Of a DNA stretch of 19,158 bases, positions 1 through 5,621 are shown one piece after another. The stretch is from Candidatus Cloacimonadota bacterium. Its GTDB lineage: Bacteria; Cloacimonadota; Cloacimonadia; Cloacimonadales; TCS61. Each line of letters opens with the position of its first letter. Position 1 is the stretch's first letter. The stretch is taken from assembly GCA_030628755.1 (NCBI GenBank), contig DAOVQH010000008.1, positions 1-19,158 on the forward strand, read 5' to 3'. Made by a program: the position numbers and the translations under genes. Under the pieces are notes generated by a model, which had not been told where the DNA came from, searched no databases, and was given only the letters and a program-made list of their open reading frames with translations.

Positions 1-577
1 CTTTACCTCTTTCTGCAAGAGCAACATGAGCTCCAATTCCTTCAAAGAGTACATCGATTTCTTCTGTATTGGCAAAGAATATTCCTGGTTTGGTCGATAC
101 TGTTCCCACAGGAATATCTCCTTTTACGTGCAGGGCATAAGCTTCGGATATTTTATAATTATCAAGCATACCGGTTTCAAGTATTTTTTTTGCACCTCCT
201 TTTCCTTCCTCAGCAGGTTGGAACAGAAACAAAAGATTCTTTTTTAAGGATTGATTGACAACCCTATCAATTAAACCTAACAAAATCGTCATATGCATAT
301 CGTGTCCGCAAGCGTGCATTTTTCCTTTATGCTGAGATTCGAAATCGCAACAGGTTTCTTCTTTTATTGGAAGTGCATCCATATCCGAACGGAAGAGCTT
401 ATAATCTCCCTTTCCATGGGAATATTCCACCAGAATACCCGGGAAATCAAAGGTATGTATCTCGAGTTCGGTAAATTTATTAAGGATACTCAGGATATAT
501 TCTGTTGTTTTGAATTCTTCAAAAGCCATTTCTGGTATTCGGTGCAGATCTTTTCTTATTTTTATTAAATCTAACAT
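1..577 (-). CDS. dapL: M20D metallo-amidohydrolase, probable N-acetyldiaminopimelate deacetylase (N-terminal 192 aa, runs off window)
   Basis: A zinc-dependent M20 family deacylase; the best guess is the enzyme that removes acetate from N-acetyl-LL-diaminopimelate in lysine and peptidoglycan-precursor synthesis, in the cytoplasm. Translating the minus strand from ATG at 577 gives an open frame to the window edge, about half of the usual ~375 aa. Visible motifs are RSDMDALPI (res 63-71), KMHACGHDMHM (86-96, with the Cys typical of M20D), FQPAEEG (119-125, catalytic Glu) and ALHV (148-151). The start of the dimerisation domain, GIGAHVA, is at 180-186. The segment around FFANTEEIDV resembles, from memory, Bacillus YkuR/DapL, which favours this over a hippurate or auxin-conjugate hydrolase. 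AGGA lies 7-8 nt before the ATG. It starts 48 nt after the hipT stop, on the same strand, so it could receive read-through from the hip promoter. Family is certain; substrate is moderate. Confidence 0.85.
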   Translation of the reverse strand, partial: MLDLIKIRKDLHRIPEMAFEEFKTTEYILSILNKFTELEIHTFDFPGILVEYSHGKGDYKLFRSDMDALPIKEETCCDFESQHKGKMHACGHDMHMTILLGLIDRVVNQSLKKNLLFLFQPAEEGKGGAKKILETGMLDNYKISEAYALHVKGDIPVGTVSTKPGIFFANTEEIDVLFEGIGAHVALAERGK

Positions 578-599
578 AATATTTCCTTTTTTAATTTTA

Positions 600-627
600 G
601 AAAAATTCTGTTTGTTTAGAATTTTTC
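600..627. terminator. AT-rich hairpin between hipT and the M20 gene
   Basis: A perfect 10-bp inverted repeat, GAAAAATTCT (600-609) and AGAATTTTTC (618-627), with an 8-nt loop. It overlaps the TGA stop of hipT (626-628). The stem is AT-rich and there is no long U tract, so as a terminator it would be weak or leaky; the position fits attenuation between the toxin operon and the downstream gene. Confidence 0.4.
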
Positions 628-1573
628 AATATTCCATTAGCAATCGTCTTGCACGGTTTTTGATGAGTTCTTTTAACTCTTCTTTCTTCATATCTGAAAG
701 AAAACTGTAATCAATGAATTCAAGAGCTTTCGGAAGAGTATTTTCAAATTTCAGGAATACATTATTAACCTGTTTTTCATTCAACCCGATCTTTTTTGAG
801 AAAGTTGTAAAATCAATGTTATTGAAATTACTCTTTTTACCGTTCAACGTTAAAGCCAGTTCTTCCGGGTCATCTTTTTCCGGAATAACCAATCTCGTAG
901 AAAGCAGGTCATAGGCAGGAGAAAGCATATGAAACCCGTCTTCATAAATCAGAGAAAAATTCTTCAGATGCATATCAGCATTACCTGTGAGGAAAGAGAA
1001 CAATGTAATTTCAAACAAGGTAAGAACGTCCAGAAGCGGATTGGAAGAATATTTCATAATAACTTTAGCAACCCGTTCCATCGAACCTTTATATTTATCT
1101 TCAGTCAGTCTTTCGGAGAGTTGACAGAGGTCTTCCATATGGATTTTTTTATTCTTTCTTGTCCTATCAATTCGCCTTGAAATATAAGCAAGTTCTCCTG
1201 ATTTCAATGGAATCAGAGCATGAGGAACCGTCCTGATCTTGAATAATTCTGCAAGGTGCATTACCAGGTCTTCGTTTTCCGGCAGTTCGGGATATTTTTT
1301 CACAAGTGGTTTTAAGATATAATTTCCCCATAATCCCACTAAAGTAAAACGACTATCTTTTTTGCGGATTTTTTCTATCTGCAAAGAAAGTTTTGCCTGA
1401 ACACCGGGAACAGTCACACTTCTTTGTATGATCTTTTTAGCTACTTCTTTTAATTCTGATATGCCATACGGTAAATATGGAGGAGTTTCCATTTCAAAAA
1501 ACTTCTTACTGCATTTTGTGTGATAATAGGAATCTTCTTCAAGGGGAGCATAACAATATAAGCATTTATTCAT
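626..1573 (-). CDS. hipT: HipT-like toxin kinase (HipA C-terminal kinase as a separate protein)
   Basis: Ser/Thr kinase of the HipA family, 315 aa. HipA and the separately encoded HipT of the tripartite HipBST system phosphorylate aminoacyl-tRNA synthetases and halt translation. Kinase elements look intact: Gly-rich loop RSVTVPGVQAKLSL (51-64), ATP-binding Lys in YILKP (Lys88), catalytic NADMHLKN (Asp200, Asn205) and the metal-binding SPAYDLLST (Asp222). Ser52 and Thr54 sit where HipT carries autophosphorylated serines in this loop (alignment inferred). The N-terminus adds a possible metal site, CLYC...HTKC (Cys4, Cys7, His18, Cys21), recalled from other split HipA proteins of the FCB group. 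The ATG overlaps the hipS stop by 8 nt (ATGAATAA), so the two are translationally coupled. Toxicity is inferred from the family. Confidence 0.9.
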   Translation of the reverse strand: MNKCLYCYAPLEEDSYYHTKCSKKFFEMETPPYLPYGISELKEVAKKIIQRSVTVPGVQAKLSLQIEKIRKKDSRFTLVGLWGNYILKPLVKKYPELPENEDLVMHLAELFKIRTVPHALIPLKSGELAYISRRIDRTRKNKKIHMEDLCQLSERLTEDKYKGSMERVAKVIMKYSSNPLLDVLTLFEITLFSFLTGNADMHLKNFSLIYEDGFHMLSPAYDLLSTRLVIPEKDDPEELALTLNGKKSNFNNIDFTTFSKKIGLNEKQVNNVFLKFENTLPKALEFIDYSFLSDMKKEELKELIKNRARRLLMEY

Positions 1574-1901
1574 CCGGTTTTTCCTCCGTTGGAATTATAC
1601 TAACTGCACCGATACAATCCTTACAGCAGGTTAGAAGTAAACCCATCCTGTCGCGAGGATTCAGCTTCCACAATTCTTCTGCTATATCCAAAAGCCAGCC
1701 TTCCGGGATAAGTCCATCAAAAAAGGGGAACATGGTTTTGTTTTCAAAAGATCCTTCTTGTAATGGTAAGGTTAAACTCATAGGTTTAACATTTTCCATT
1801 TGAAGATATTCTTTTTCATACCGAAATAAATAACCTTTGTCTGTTTCAGAAATGACCCCTGCAAAGCGGTCTTGATAAAATACTTTTGCCTTTTTACTCA
1901 T
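1566..1901 (-). CDS. hipS: HipS-like protein (HipA N-terminal subdomain encoded alone)
   Basis: 111-aa protein matching only the N-terminal subdomain of HipA (Couple_hipA type). It has PMSLTLPL (40-47) and FFDGLIPEGWLLDIAEEL (60-77), then a GAVSI stretch (98-102). In the described E. coli HipBST system the stand-alone subdomain, not HipB, neutralises the kinase; the same role is inferred here. I chose ATG 1901 over ATG 1907 because GCAGG lies 8 nt upstream of 1901 but only 2 nt upstream of 1907; longer in-frame starts lie inside hipB. It overlaps the hipB stop by 8 nt and hipT by 8 nt. The position that is often Gly in this subdomain (GxDxxGA) reads CKDCIGA. Confidence 0.85.
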   Translation of the reverse strand: MSKKAKVFYQDRFAGVISETDKGYLFRYEKEYLQMENVKPMSLTLPLQEGSFENKTMFPFFDGLIPEGWLLDIAEELWKLNPRDRMGLLLTCCKDCIGAVSIIPTEEKPDE

Positions 1902-2106
1902 TTTCATATCCTGCTTTGACCGGACCCATCTGGTAACCGAAAAGCGACAGAACCTGGTTAACTTTATCCAGGCGGATTGTTTGTTTCCCCTGTTCCAGTT
2001 CACGGATAAACCGCAAACCTACCCCAGCTTTTTCTGCTAAGTCTTTTTGTGTAAGTTTAAGAATTTTTCTCCTTTCTTTTACGAATTCTCTTAAATCTCT
2101 TTTCAT
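1894..2106 (-). CDS. hipB: HipB-like XRE-family helix-turn-helix regulator
   Basis: 70-aa DNA-binding protein made of little more than one XRE (lambda-repressor-like) helix-turn-helix: LTQKDLAEKAGVGLRFIREL (res 18-37), then the conserved EQGKQTIRLDKVNQVLSLFGYQM tail in which the fold ends. First gene of the hipB-hipS-hipT operon; its 3' end overlaps hipS. AGAGG stands 6-7 nt upstream of the ATG. The sequence GAAGAGGTATA that contains this ribosome site is also half of the promoter-proximal operator, so bound HipB would cover the translation-start region. HipB proteins repress their own operon; three matching palindromes upstream support that here. Confidence 0.9.
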   Translation of the reverse strand: MKRDLREFVKERRKILKLTQKDLAEKAGVGLRFIRELEQGKQTIRLDKVNQVLSLFGYQMGPVKAGYENE

Positions 2107-2108
2107 AT

Positions 2109-2208
2109 TATACCTCTTCGGGTATGATTTTCATTATTCGGTACATGTTTATACCTTAGCGGGTATAATGTCAAGAATTTTTATTTTCTTTATACCTGAT
2201 AGGGTGTA
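2109..2208 (-). promoter_or_regulatory. hipBST promoter with three evenly spaced HipB operators
   Basis: Three palindromes of the form TATACC-N6-GGTATA: O1 2109-2126 (right half GGTATG), O2 2150-2167 (perfect), O3 2191-2208 (right half GGTGTA). Their centres, 2117.5, 2158.5 and 2199.5, are exactly 41 bp apart, about four helical turns, so bound dimers would face the same side of the helix. Reading toward hipB, TTGACA (2169-2174) is a -35; TATAAA (2148-2153, 15-bp spacer) or TAAACA (2146-2151, 17 bp) is the -10. O2 therefore fills the -35/-10 spacer and O1 covers the ribosome site. The half-sites resemble the E. coli HipB operator TATCC-N8-GGATA. Confidence 0.8.
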
Positions 2209-2282
2209 AATAACCCTGTTGTCTAAGAAGGGAGATGGTGTCATAAATACAAAAGAAACGGATTTTCTTGAATAATTACGCT

Positions 2283-2321
2283 ACTAAACAGACCTGTTAT
2301 CCAACAGGTTAGAATTTTAGT
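2283..2321. repeat. Imperfect hairpin upstream of the tRNA gene
   Basis: ACCTGTT (2292-2298) and AACAGGT (2303-2309) pair across ATCC. An outer stem ACTAAA (2283-2288) with TTTAGT (2316-2321) extends it. It lies in the 2209-2418 gap, which otherwise holds only a TTGACA (2365-2370) that could be the -35 of the tRNA promoter; no clear -10 is seen. It may be a terminator or a dispersed palindrome. Confidence 0.45.
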
Positions 2322-2418
2322 AATGTGTAAAATAATAACATAGATTAGTAAAATAATCATTTGCTTGACATCAGAAGTCTGTAAAATTTTCATATTCAAC
2401 GAAATTGATTTATAGAGT

Positions 2419-2495
2419 GCCCCCGTAGCTCAGCAGGATAGAGCAGTTCCCTCCTAAGGAAAAGGTCGTGCGTTCGAATCGCGCCGGGGGTACCA
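2419..2495 (+). tRNA. tRNA-Arg (anticodon CCU), CCA encoded
   Basis: A full cloverleaf is visible. Acceptor GCCCCCG pairs with CGGGGGT (G1-U72 wobble). The D arm is GCTC/GAGC, the anticodon loop CTCCTAA gives CCU (reads AGG), and the variable loop has 5 nt. The T arm GTGCG-TTCGAAT-CGCGC contains one T-G pair. A73 and an encoded CCA follow. The first anticodon-stem pair is G27-A43, a mismatch. It is a single gene, with repeats and MITE-like DNA starting just after the 3' end. Confidence 0.95.
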
Positions 2496-2528
2496 TCTCT
2501 TTTTGAGAAAGGTGTAAGAAAATGACAA

Positions 2529-2660
2529 ATGTCAAATAACAAAATCCAAATTCACCCCGTTGGATATTTATCTCGGCATTTATAGGAATTATCATTACAT
2601 ATTATATCTTATCCTACGGGGTAAATAACAATAATTCAAATACAAAATTCCAAACATGCT
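2529..2660. repeat. Dispersed A-rich intergenic repeat, split by a small insertion
   Basis: The halves CAAATAACAAAATCCAA (from about 2533) and AAATAACAATAATTCAAATA (from about 2623) match, in order, the contiguous repeat units at 16972-17099, so this is one unit interrupted by the element at 2554-2622. In reverse translation such repeats give Phe/Tyr/Cys-rich spurious ORFs. No gene is seen between 2496 and 2931. Confidence 0.65.
2554..2622. mobile_element. Putative 69-bp MITE-like insertion
   Basis: Bounded by 13-bp terminal inverted repeats with one mismatch, ACCCCGTTGGATA (2554-2566) and TATCCTACGGGGT (2610-2622). It sits inside a dispersed repeat whose uninterrupted form is seen elsewhere in the window. 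It has no coding capacity and would depend on a transposase encoded elsewhere. No convincing target-site duplication is visible, so a folded palindromic repeat is the alternative. Confidence 0.5.
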
Positions 2661-2700
2661 TTGATCATTTGATTTTGAGATTTGAAGATTTGGAGATTTA

Positions 2701-2849
2701 AAACCTTGCGAATGGTTTCCCGCAGAGATTTTCTTTCTTGTAAACCTTTTCATCCTTTTCACCCTTCGCAGTATGCTACGGAGAACGGGACGAACGGTTA
2801 GAGAGAACAACCGTTGCGAATCCGGCAGCTGCCAGAGTTCGCAAGGTTT
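2701..2849. repeat. 149-bp segment bounded by a perfect 12-bp inverted repeat
   Basis: AAACCTTGCGAA (2701-2712) is the exact reverse complement of TTCGCAAGGTTT (2838-2849). Inside are a hairpin AACGGTT/AACCGTT (2793-2815) and a GGCAGCTGCC palindrome (2823-2832) flanked by TTGCGAA and TTCGCAA. No credible gene lies in it. It fits a non-autonomous palindromic element. TGTCACTATTT follows immediately, the same string found beside other elements in this window. Confidence 0.55.
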
Positions 2850-2931
2850 ATGTCACTATTTCAATATTACGTGTACTCCATAGCTTTAGCGTAGGAGCAG
2901 CATCTTCCGGATTTGAGAAAATGATTCGGAT

Positions 2932-3108
2932 TTAAGAAATATAACAACCCTTTCTATTAGAAATTTTTAATTTGATATTTAAGCCTTTTGCCATTTCAGA
3001 TACATTTTTTTTAGCATTATCGATTAATTTTTGGATATCATAATTTGCTTCTTTAGCTAATCTTTTTTGTGTTTTCCATTTTTCTTTTAAGATTGGATCT
3101 TTATACAT
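2932..3108 (-). CDS. Small conserved-type hypothetical protein (DPI...NYDI family)
   Basis: 58 aa, charged, soluble, no membrane segment. The pattern DPILKE...LAKEANYDIQKLIDNAKK recalls a widespread family of short proteins with a DPIVEEVRK...NYDLxxI core that are often found near toxin-antitoxin genes; no activity is known to me. ATG 3108 is preferred: an upstream GTG at 3123 has no Shine-Dalgarno site, whereas a GAG lies 7 nt before 3108. The upstream DNA carries junction element A in the same relation that elements C, D and E have to the antitoxin genes, so it could be an orphan remnant of another module. The annotation as a gene is moderate, function unknown. Confidence 0.5.
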   Translation of the reverse strand: MYKDPILKEKWKTQKRLAKEANYDIQKLIDNAKKNVSEMAKGLNIKLKISNRKGCYIS

Positions 3109-3120
3109 TTTTTTCTCATT

Positions 3121-3257
3121 CACAATAAATTTTACTTATGCACAAAAAAAATAAGATAAAATATTTGCAATCTTTTTTTCTAAAATAAAAGCTTCGGAAG
3201 TGTTTCAAACTCACGAAGTTTTGAAATTGTTCCCTTATCCTTGTACCTTGTTACTTA
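3121..3257. repeat. Junction element, copy A
   Basis: Leader AATAAATTTTACTTATGCA, TTGCAATCTTTTTTTC (3165-3180), a degenerate hairpin with CTTCG (3192-3196) and CGAAG (3214-3218), then the tail CCTTGTTACTT ending near 3257. Related to copies B-E. It lies between the small minus-strand gene and the plus-strand zeta pair. Confidence 0.6.
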
Positions 3258-3326
3258 ATTGAATGAAACCAGCATTTAAGTTGACAATATCTTTTATTGA
3301 AATCTTCTCGTTTTGAGGAGAAATAA

Positions 3327-3893
3327 ATGCTGGAAGTTATTATTATTGCAGGAGCAAATGGTTCCGGTAAAACAACTTTTGCCAAAAAATATCTGGAATA
3401 TTACCAAATCACATTTGTGAATGCAGATGAAATAGAAGGGGATTTAAAAAAGAAAACTAATAAACCGATATTAGCCGGTAAAATATTTCTAAAACAAATT
3501 AGAACTCTAATCGAAAAGAAAGAATCTTTTATCCTGGAATCAACATTATCCGGTAGATATTTACTAAAGACCATAGAAAAACTAAAATCGGGAAATTATC
3601 ATATCAGTATTATATATTTATTTCTTGAAGATCCGCAGATTCTAATTAAGAGAATTAAAGTTCGAGTCTCACAAGGAGGTCATTTTGTTCCTGATGCGGA
3701 TGTTATTAGAAGGTTTTTCAGAAGTAAAAACAATTTTTGGAAACTTTATAAAAATTTAGTAAACGAGTGGAGCATTTTCTATAATTCCAATGGAGACTTT
3801 GAAGAAATCGCTTCCGGTGAGAAAAATGATTTTACTATTATCAATCAAAATATTTTTGAACTATTTTTTTCGAGGAATTATGAACAAAAATGA
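3327..3893 (+). CDS. Zeta-toxin-like P-loop kinase
   Basis: 188-aa P-loop NTPase of the zeta-toxin/AAA_33 group. Walker A GANGSGKTT is at 9-17, followed by FVNADEI (30-36), where zeta proteins hold the substrate-side Asp/Glu. ESTLSG (71-76) and the family signature RVSQGGHFVPDADVIRRFFRS (starting at 113) complete the core. Classical zeta toxins phosphorylate UDP-N-acetylglucosamine and poison cell-wall synthesis; chromosomal relatives of this size are less well studied, so the substrate is not assigned. GAGGAG lies 6 nt before the ATG. The next gene overlaps its end by 14 nt. Unlike canonical epsilon-zeta, the putative partner follows the kinase. It is the only plus-strand module in the island. 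Confidence 0.8.
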   Translation: MLEVIIIAGANGSGKTTFAKKYLEYYQITFVNADEIEGDLKKKTNKPILAGKIFLKQIRTLIEKKESFILESTLSGRYLLKTIEKLKSGNYHISIIYLFLEDPQILIKRIKVRVSQGGHFVPDADVIRRFFRSKNNFWKLYKNLVNEWSIFYNSNGDFEEIASGEKNDFTIINQNIFELFFSRNYEQK

Positions 3894-4107
3894 AAGAATG
3901 CTACAGATTTTATTAAGAGCTGCCGAATTTTCCCGAATAGGAAATATGGCAGTGAAAGAAGCTAAGGAACGAAATAGAAAATTAGGTTTGCCAAATGTTT
4001 TTTCTCGTAATGGAACTATTTATTATGAGTTACCTGATGGAAGAATTACACGCAAAGACCCGATGAAGGATATTAAAGAAATACTGAAAACTCAAAGTAA
4101 AGCATAA
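3880..4107 (+). CDS. Small partner of the zeta-like kinase, candidate antitoxin
   Basis: 75-aa protein: a basic helical N-terminal half (LQILLRAAEFSRIGNMAVKE) followed by a short beta segment GLPNVFSRNGTIYYELPDGR (res 43-62). Small proteins with a 'LGLPxVxSxNGxIxYxLPDGxI' segment are, from memory, recurrent neighbours of zeta-like kinases; an antitoxin role is inferred from that and from the tight coupling. ATG 3880 was chosen over upstream in-frame starts because GAGGAAT precedes it and it overlaps the kinase gene by only 14 nt. The stop is followed directly by hairpin copy B, a plausible terminator. Confidence 0.65.
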   Translation: MNKNERMLQILLRAAEFSRIGNMAVKEAKERNRKLGLPNVFSRNGTIYYELPDGRITRKDPMKDIKEILKTQSKA

Positions 4108-4146
4108 AAAAACTTCGGTAGTCTCTCAAAACTTCCGAAGTTTAGA
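4106..4146. terminator. Junction element, copy B: bidirectional terminator hairpin
   Basis: A-tract, AAACTTCGG (4110-4118), loop, CCGAAGTTT (4135-4143). A-rich on the left and T-rich on the right, it can terminate transcription in both directions. It sits between the convergent zeta pair (ends 4107) and HEPN gene (ends 4184). Only the hairpin core of the junction family is kept here. Confidence 0.65.
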
Positions 4147-4183
4147 ATAAATGCAATACTCAATCATATTAGAAGTTATTCTT

Positions 4184-4582
4184 TTAATTTTCTATTAATT
4201 TTATAACTGCTTGAAGAACCTCATTCAAATTGTTTAATCCTTCCATTGCATCTTCTTGATTATACTTTTGTAAAACATTATAATCACTTTTCGCTCTTTG
4301 CTCGTATGCTTTATAAACCATTTTCCCGATTCTTCGGTTAATTCTTCCTTCTTTAACAAAATTTTTATTAAACCAACCAATTAATTGATAATGATTTGAT
4401 GTGGAAAATTCATTCTTTATTGCTAAAGCAGAGATAATATAAAACATACTATAATAGACTCTATTTAAAGCTAAAGCATAATATTTATTTTCTATTAAAA
4501 ACTTTACTTCCTTCTGAGTTTCATAAGCCTTTTCAATATTGAGATTTGTTAAATCCAACCTATTTGATTCTGTAAGTTTCAT
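4184..4582 (-). CDS. HEPN-domain protein, toxin partner of the MNT nucleotidyltransferase
   Basis: 132-aa all-helical HEPN protein of the UPF0332-like group. LALNRVYYSMFYIISALA (38-55) is the typical second helix. YEQRAKSDYNVL (93-104) is the R-x3-D-Y motif region, which in this group takes the place of the R-x4-6-H motif of RNase HEPN proteins. In known MNT/HEPN modules the HEPN protein is the toxin (an RNase in several cases) and the MNT protein silences it by AMPylation. The absence of a clear R-x4-6-H leaves RNase activity unproven here. It starts inside the MNT gene (4-nt ATGA overlap), so the two are coupled. Hairpin B follows the stop. Confidence 0.8.
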   Translation of the reverse strand: MKLTESNRLDLTNLNIEKAYETQKEVKFLIENKYYALALNRVYYSMFYIISALAIKNEFSTSNHYQLIGWFNKNFVKEGRINRRIGKMVYKAYEQRAKSDYNVLQKYNQEDAMEGLNNLNEVLQAVIKLIEN

Positions 4583-4896
4583 ATCGTTATTCCTTTATTT
4601 AAAGCAGATTGGACAAATGGTAAAACACCTTTGACAGTTTTTAATTCAGTTTTTGTAATTAATTTCAAATCAGCGATAATGTCGTATTTAAGGATAATAT
4701 CATATGCAATATTTAAAATATCATCTTCAAAATCTCTATTATAATTTTTATTCAAAATTAACAAAATATCATAATCCGAATATTCTTGCTCATTATTCTC
4801 TACTCGTGAACCAAATAAAATCATTTTTTCTAAATATTCGGGATACTTTTCGAATAGTAACTTTTTTAATTCTTTTAAAGCTTTTTCATTATACAT
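4579..4896 (-). CDS. MNT-type minimal nucleotidyltransferase (antitoxin of MNT/HEPN module)
   Basis: 105-aa polymerase-beta-fold nucleotidyltransferase. MILFGSR (26-32) followed by SDYDILLIL (40-48) is the GS...DxD active-site pattern, and IIADLKLIT (73-81) can supply the third acidic residue. Members of this family add AMP groups to the HEPN partner in known modules. Here it precedes the HEPN gene, the reverse of some described HEPN-first operons. AGGAG lies 9-10 nt before the ATG; AAAGG is closer. Its upstream region carries the leader of junction element C (TATGCAATCTTTTTT). Confidence 0.85.
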   Translation of the reverse strand: MYNEKALKELKKLLFEKYPEYLEKMILFGSRVENNEQEYSDYDILLILNKNYNRDFEDDILNIAYDIILKYDIIADLKLITKTELKTVKGVLPFVQSALNKGITI

Positions 4897-4914
4897 ACCT
4901 TTTCACTCCTGTTT

Positions 4915-5017
4915 ACAATTTAAAAACTTAATAAATTTATGCAATCTTTTTTAAAAAAACTTAGGAAGTTTCCAAAACTCCCGAAGTTTTGAACTTATCT
5001 CTTTATCCTTGTTACTA
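4915..5017. repeat. Junction element, copy C
   Basis: Leader AATAAATTTATGCAATC (to about 4947), hairpin AAAACTTAGGAAGTTT against AAACTCCCGAAGTTTT (4956-4990), and tail TTATCCTTGTTACTA (to 5017). On the minus strand it reads as a stem followed by a seven-T run, a good intrinsic terminator for the RelE-like pair. The last three bases are the TAG stop of that toxin gene. Confidence 0.7.
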
Positions 5018-5314
5018 TATTCTGCTTTTAATTCTTCTTTTCAGAATTTGATAAAAACTTTCTCTTTTTGAGATCGATAAAATATAAATCTGTTGTTCAA
5101 CTTCATTTATAATATAAGCAATTCTATATTGGATTCTATTGAATTTGAAATGATAAGAATAGATTCCGGTCAAATCTCCGATTAATTGATCAGAAACTGT
5201 TGATGGATTTTTTAAAATTATTTGTAGATGTTTATTTAATATTTCTTGGATTAATGATTTATCTAATTTCTTGATGTCTTTCTTAACTTGAGGATGGTAT
5301 TTCTCATTAAACAC
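5015..5314 (-). CDS. RelE/ParE-family toxin
   Basis: 99-aa RelE/ParE-superfamily protein. YHPQVKKDIKKLDKSLIQEI is the usual first helix pair, LTGIYSYHFKFNRIQYRIAY is the central beta-sheet with the Arg-rich strand, and IYILSISKRESFYQIL is the C-terminal strand and helix. RelE-like members cut mRNA on the ribosome; ParE-like ones act on gyrase, and sequence alone does not separate them here. I prefer GTG 5314: GAGG stands 6 nt upstream, the overlap with the antitoxin gene is 8 nt (GTGTTTAA), and relatives start close to this point. ATG 5326 (103 aa) is the alternative but has no ribosome site. Confidence 0.8.
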   Translation of the reverse strand: MFNEKYHPQVKKDIKKLDKSLIQEILNKHLQIILKNPSTVSDQLIGDLTGIYSYHFKFNRIQYRIAYIINEVEQQIYILSISKRESFYQILKRRIKSRI

Positions 5315-5492
5315 CAAAAACCTCATTTCGTGTTAAAGGTTCGACTTTCCCCGATAGAATATCGTTCTTTCTTTTTAATAGATCTTTATCAGAACCGGAT
5401 AATAATATTAAAAGGTCTTCGGCTTCATTTTTTTTCAGATTTAGAATTACTTTTGCTAAATCCTGAATCTTTAAATTCATCGTTAACTGCAT
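5307..5492 (-). CDS. Small antitoxin of the RelE-like pair
   Basis: 61 aa, helical, with a Leu-rich N-terminal part (MNLKIQDLAKVILNLKKNEAEDLLILLSG) and a C-terminal tail LSGKVEPLTRNEVFGV of the kind that wraps a RelE-type toxin. Assignment rests on its position just before, and overlapping, the toxin gene; no DNA-binding motif is evident, so autoregulation is uncertain. AAGGAG lies 7 nt upstream of the ATG, a near-ideal ribosome site, stronger than that of the toxin as expected for an antitoxin. Confidence 0.7.
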   Translation of the reverse strand: MQLTMNLKIQDLAKVILNLKKNEAEDLLILLSGSDKDLLKRKNDILSGKVEPLTRNEVFGV

Positions 5493-5518
5493 AAGATTAC
5501 TCCTTCATCTTTTTTTTG

Positions 5519-5621
5519 ACTCAAAAATAAATTTCTATTAACAAATAAAAATTATTATGAATATTATGCAAGTTTTGAACTTGTCCCTTTTACCTTTTTA
5601 CCTTTTACCTTGTCACTTCTA
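5519..5621. repeat. Junction element, copy D (hairpin reduced)
   Basis: Leader TCAAAAATAAATTTCT (5521-5536) and TATGCAAG are kept. The long hairpin is reduced to CAAGTT-TTG-AACTTG (5569-5583). A run of TACC/TTTT repeats follows, then CCTTGTCACTTCTA, whose last three bases are the TAG stop of the PIN gene. Confidence 0.6.

Noticed and set aside
2410..2810. Minus-strand ORFs across the tRNA and repeat nest
   Set aside because: They run antisense through a tRNA gene and through palindromic repeats.
3281..3309. Sigma-70 promoter for the zeta pair from TTGACA at 3281
   Set aside because: No acceptable -10 at 16-18 bp; left out as a feature.
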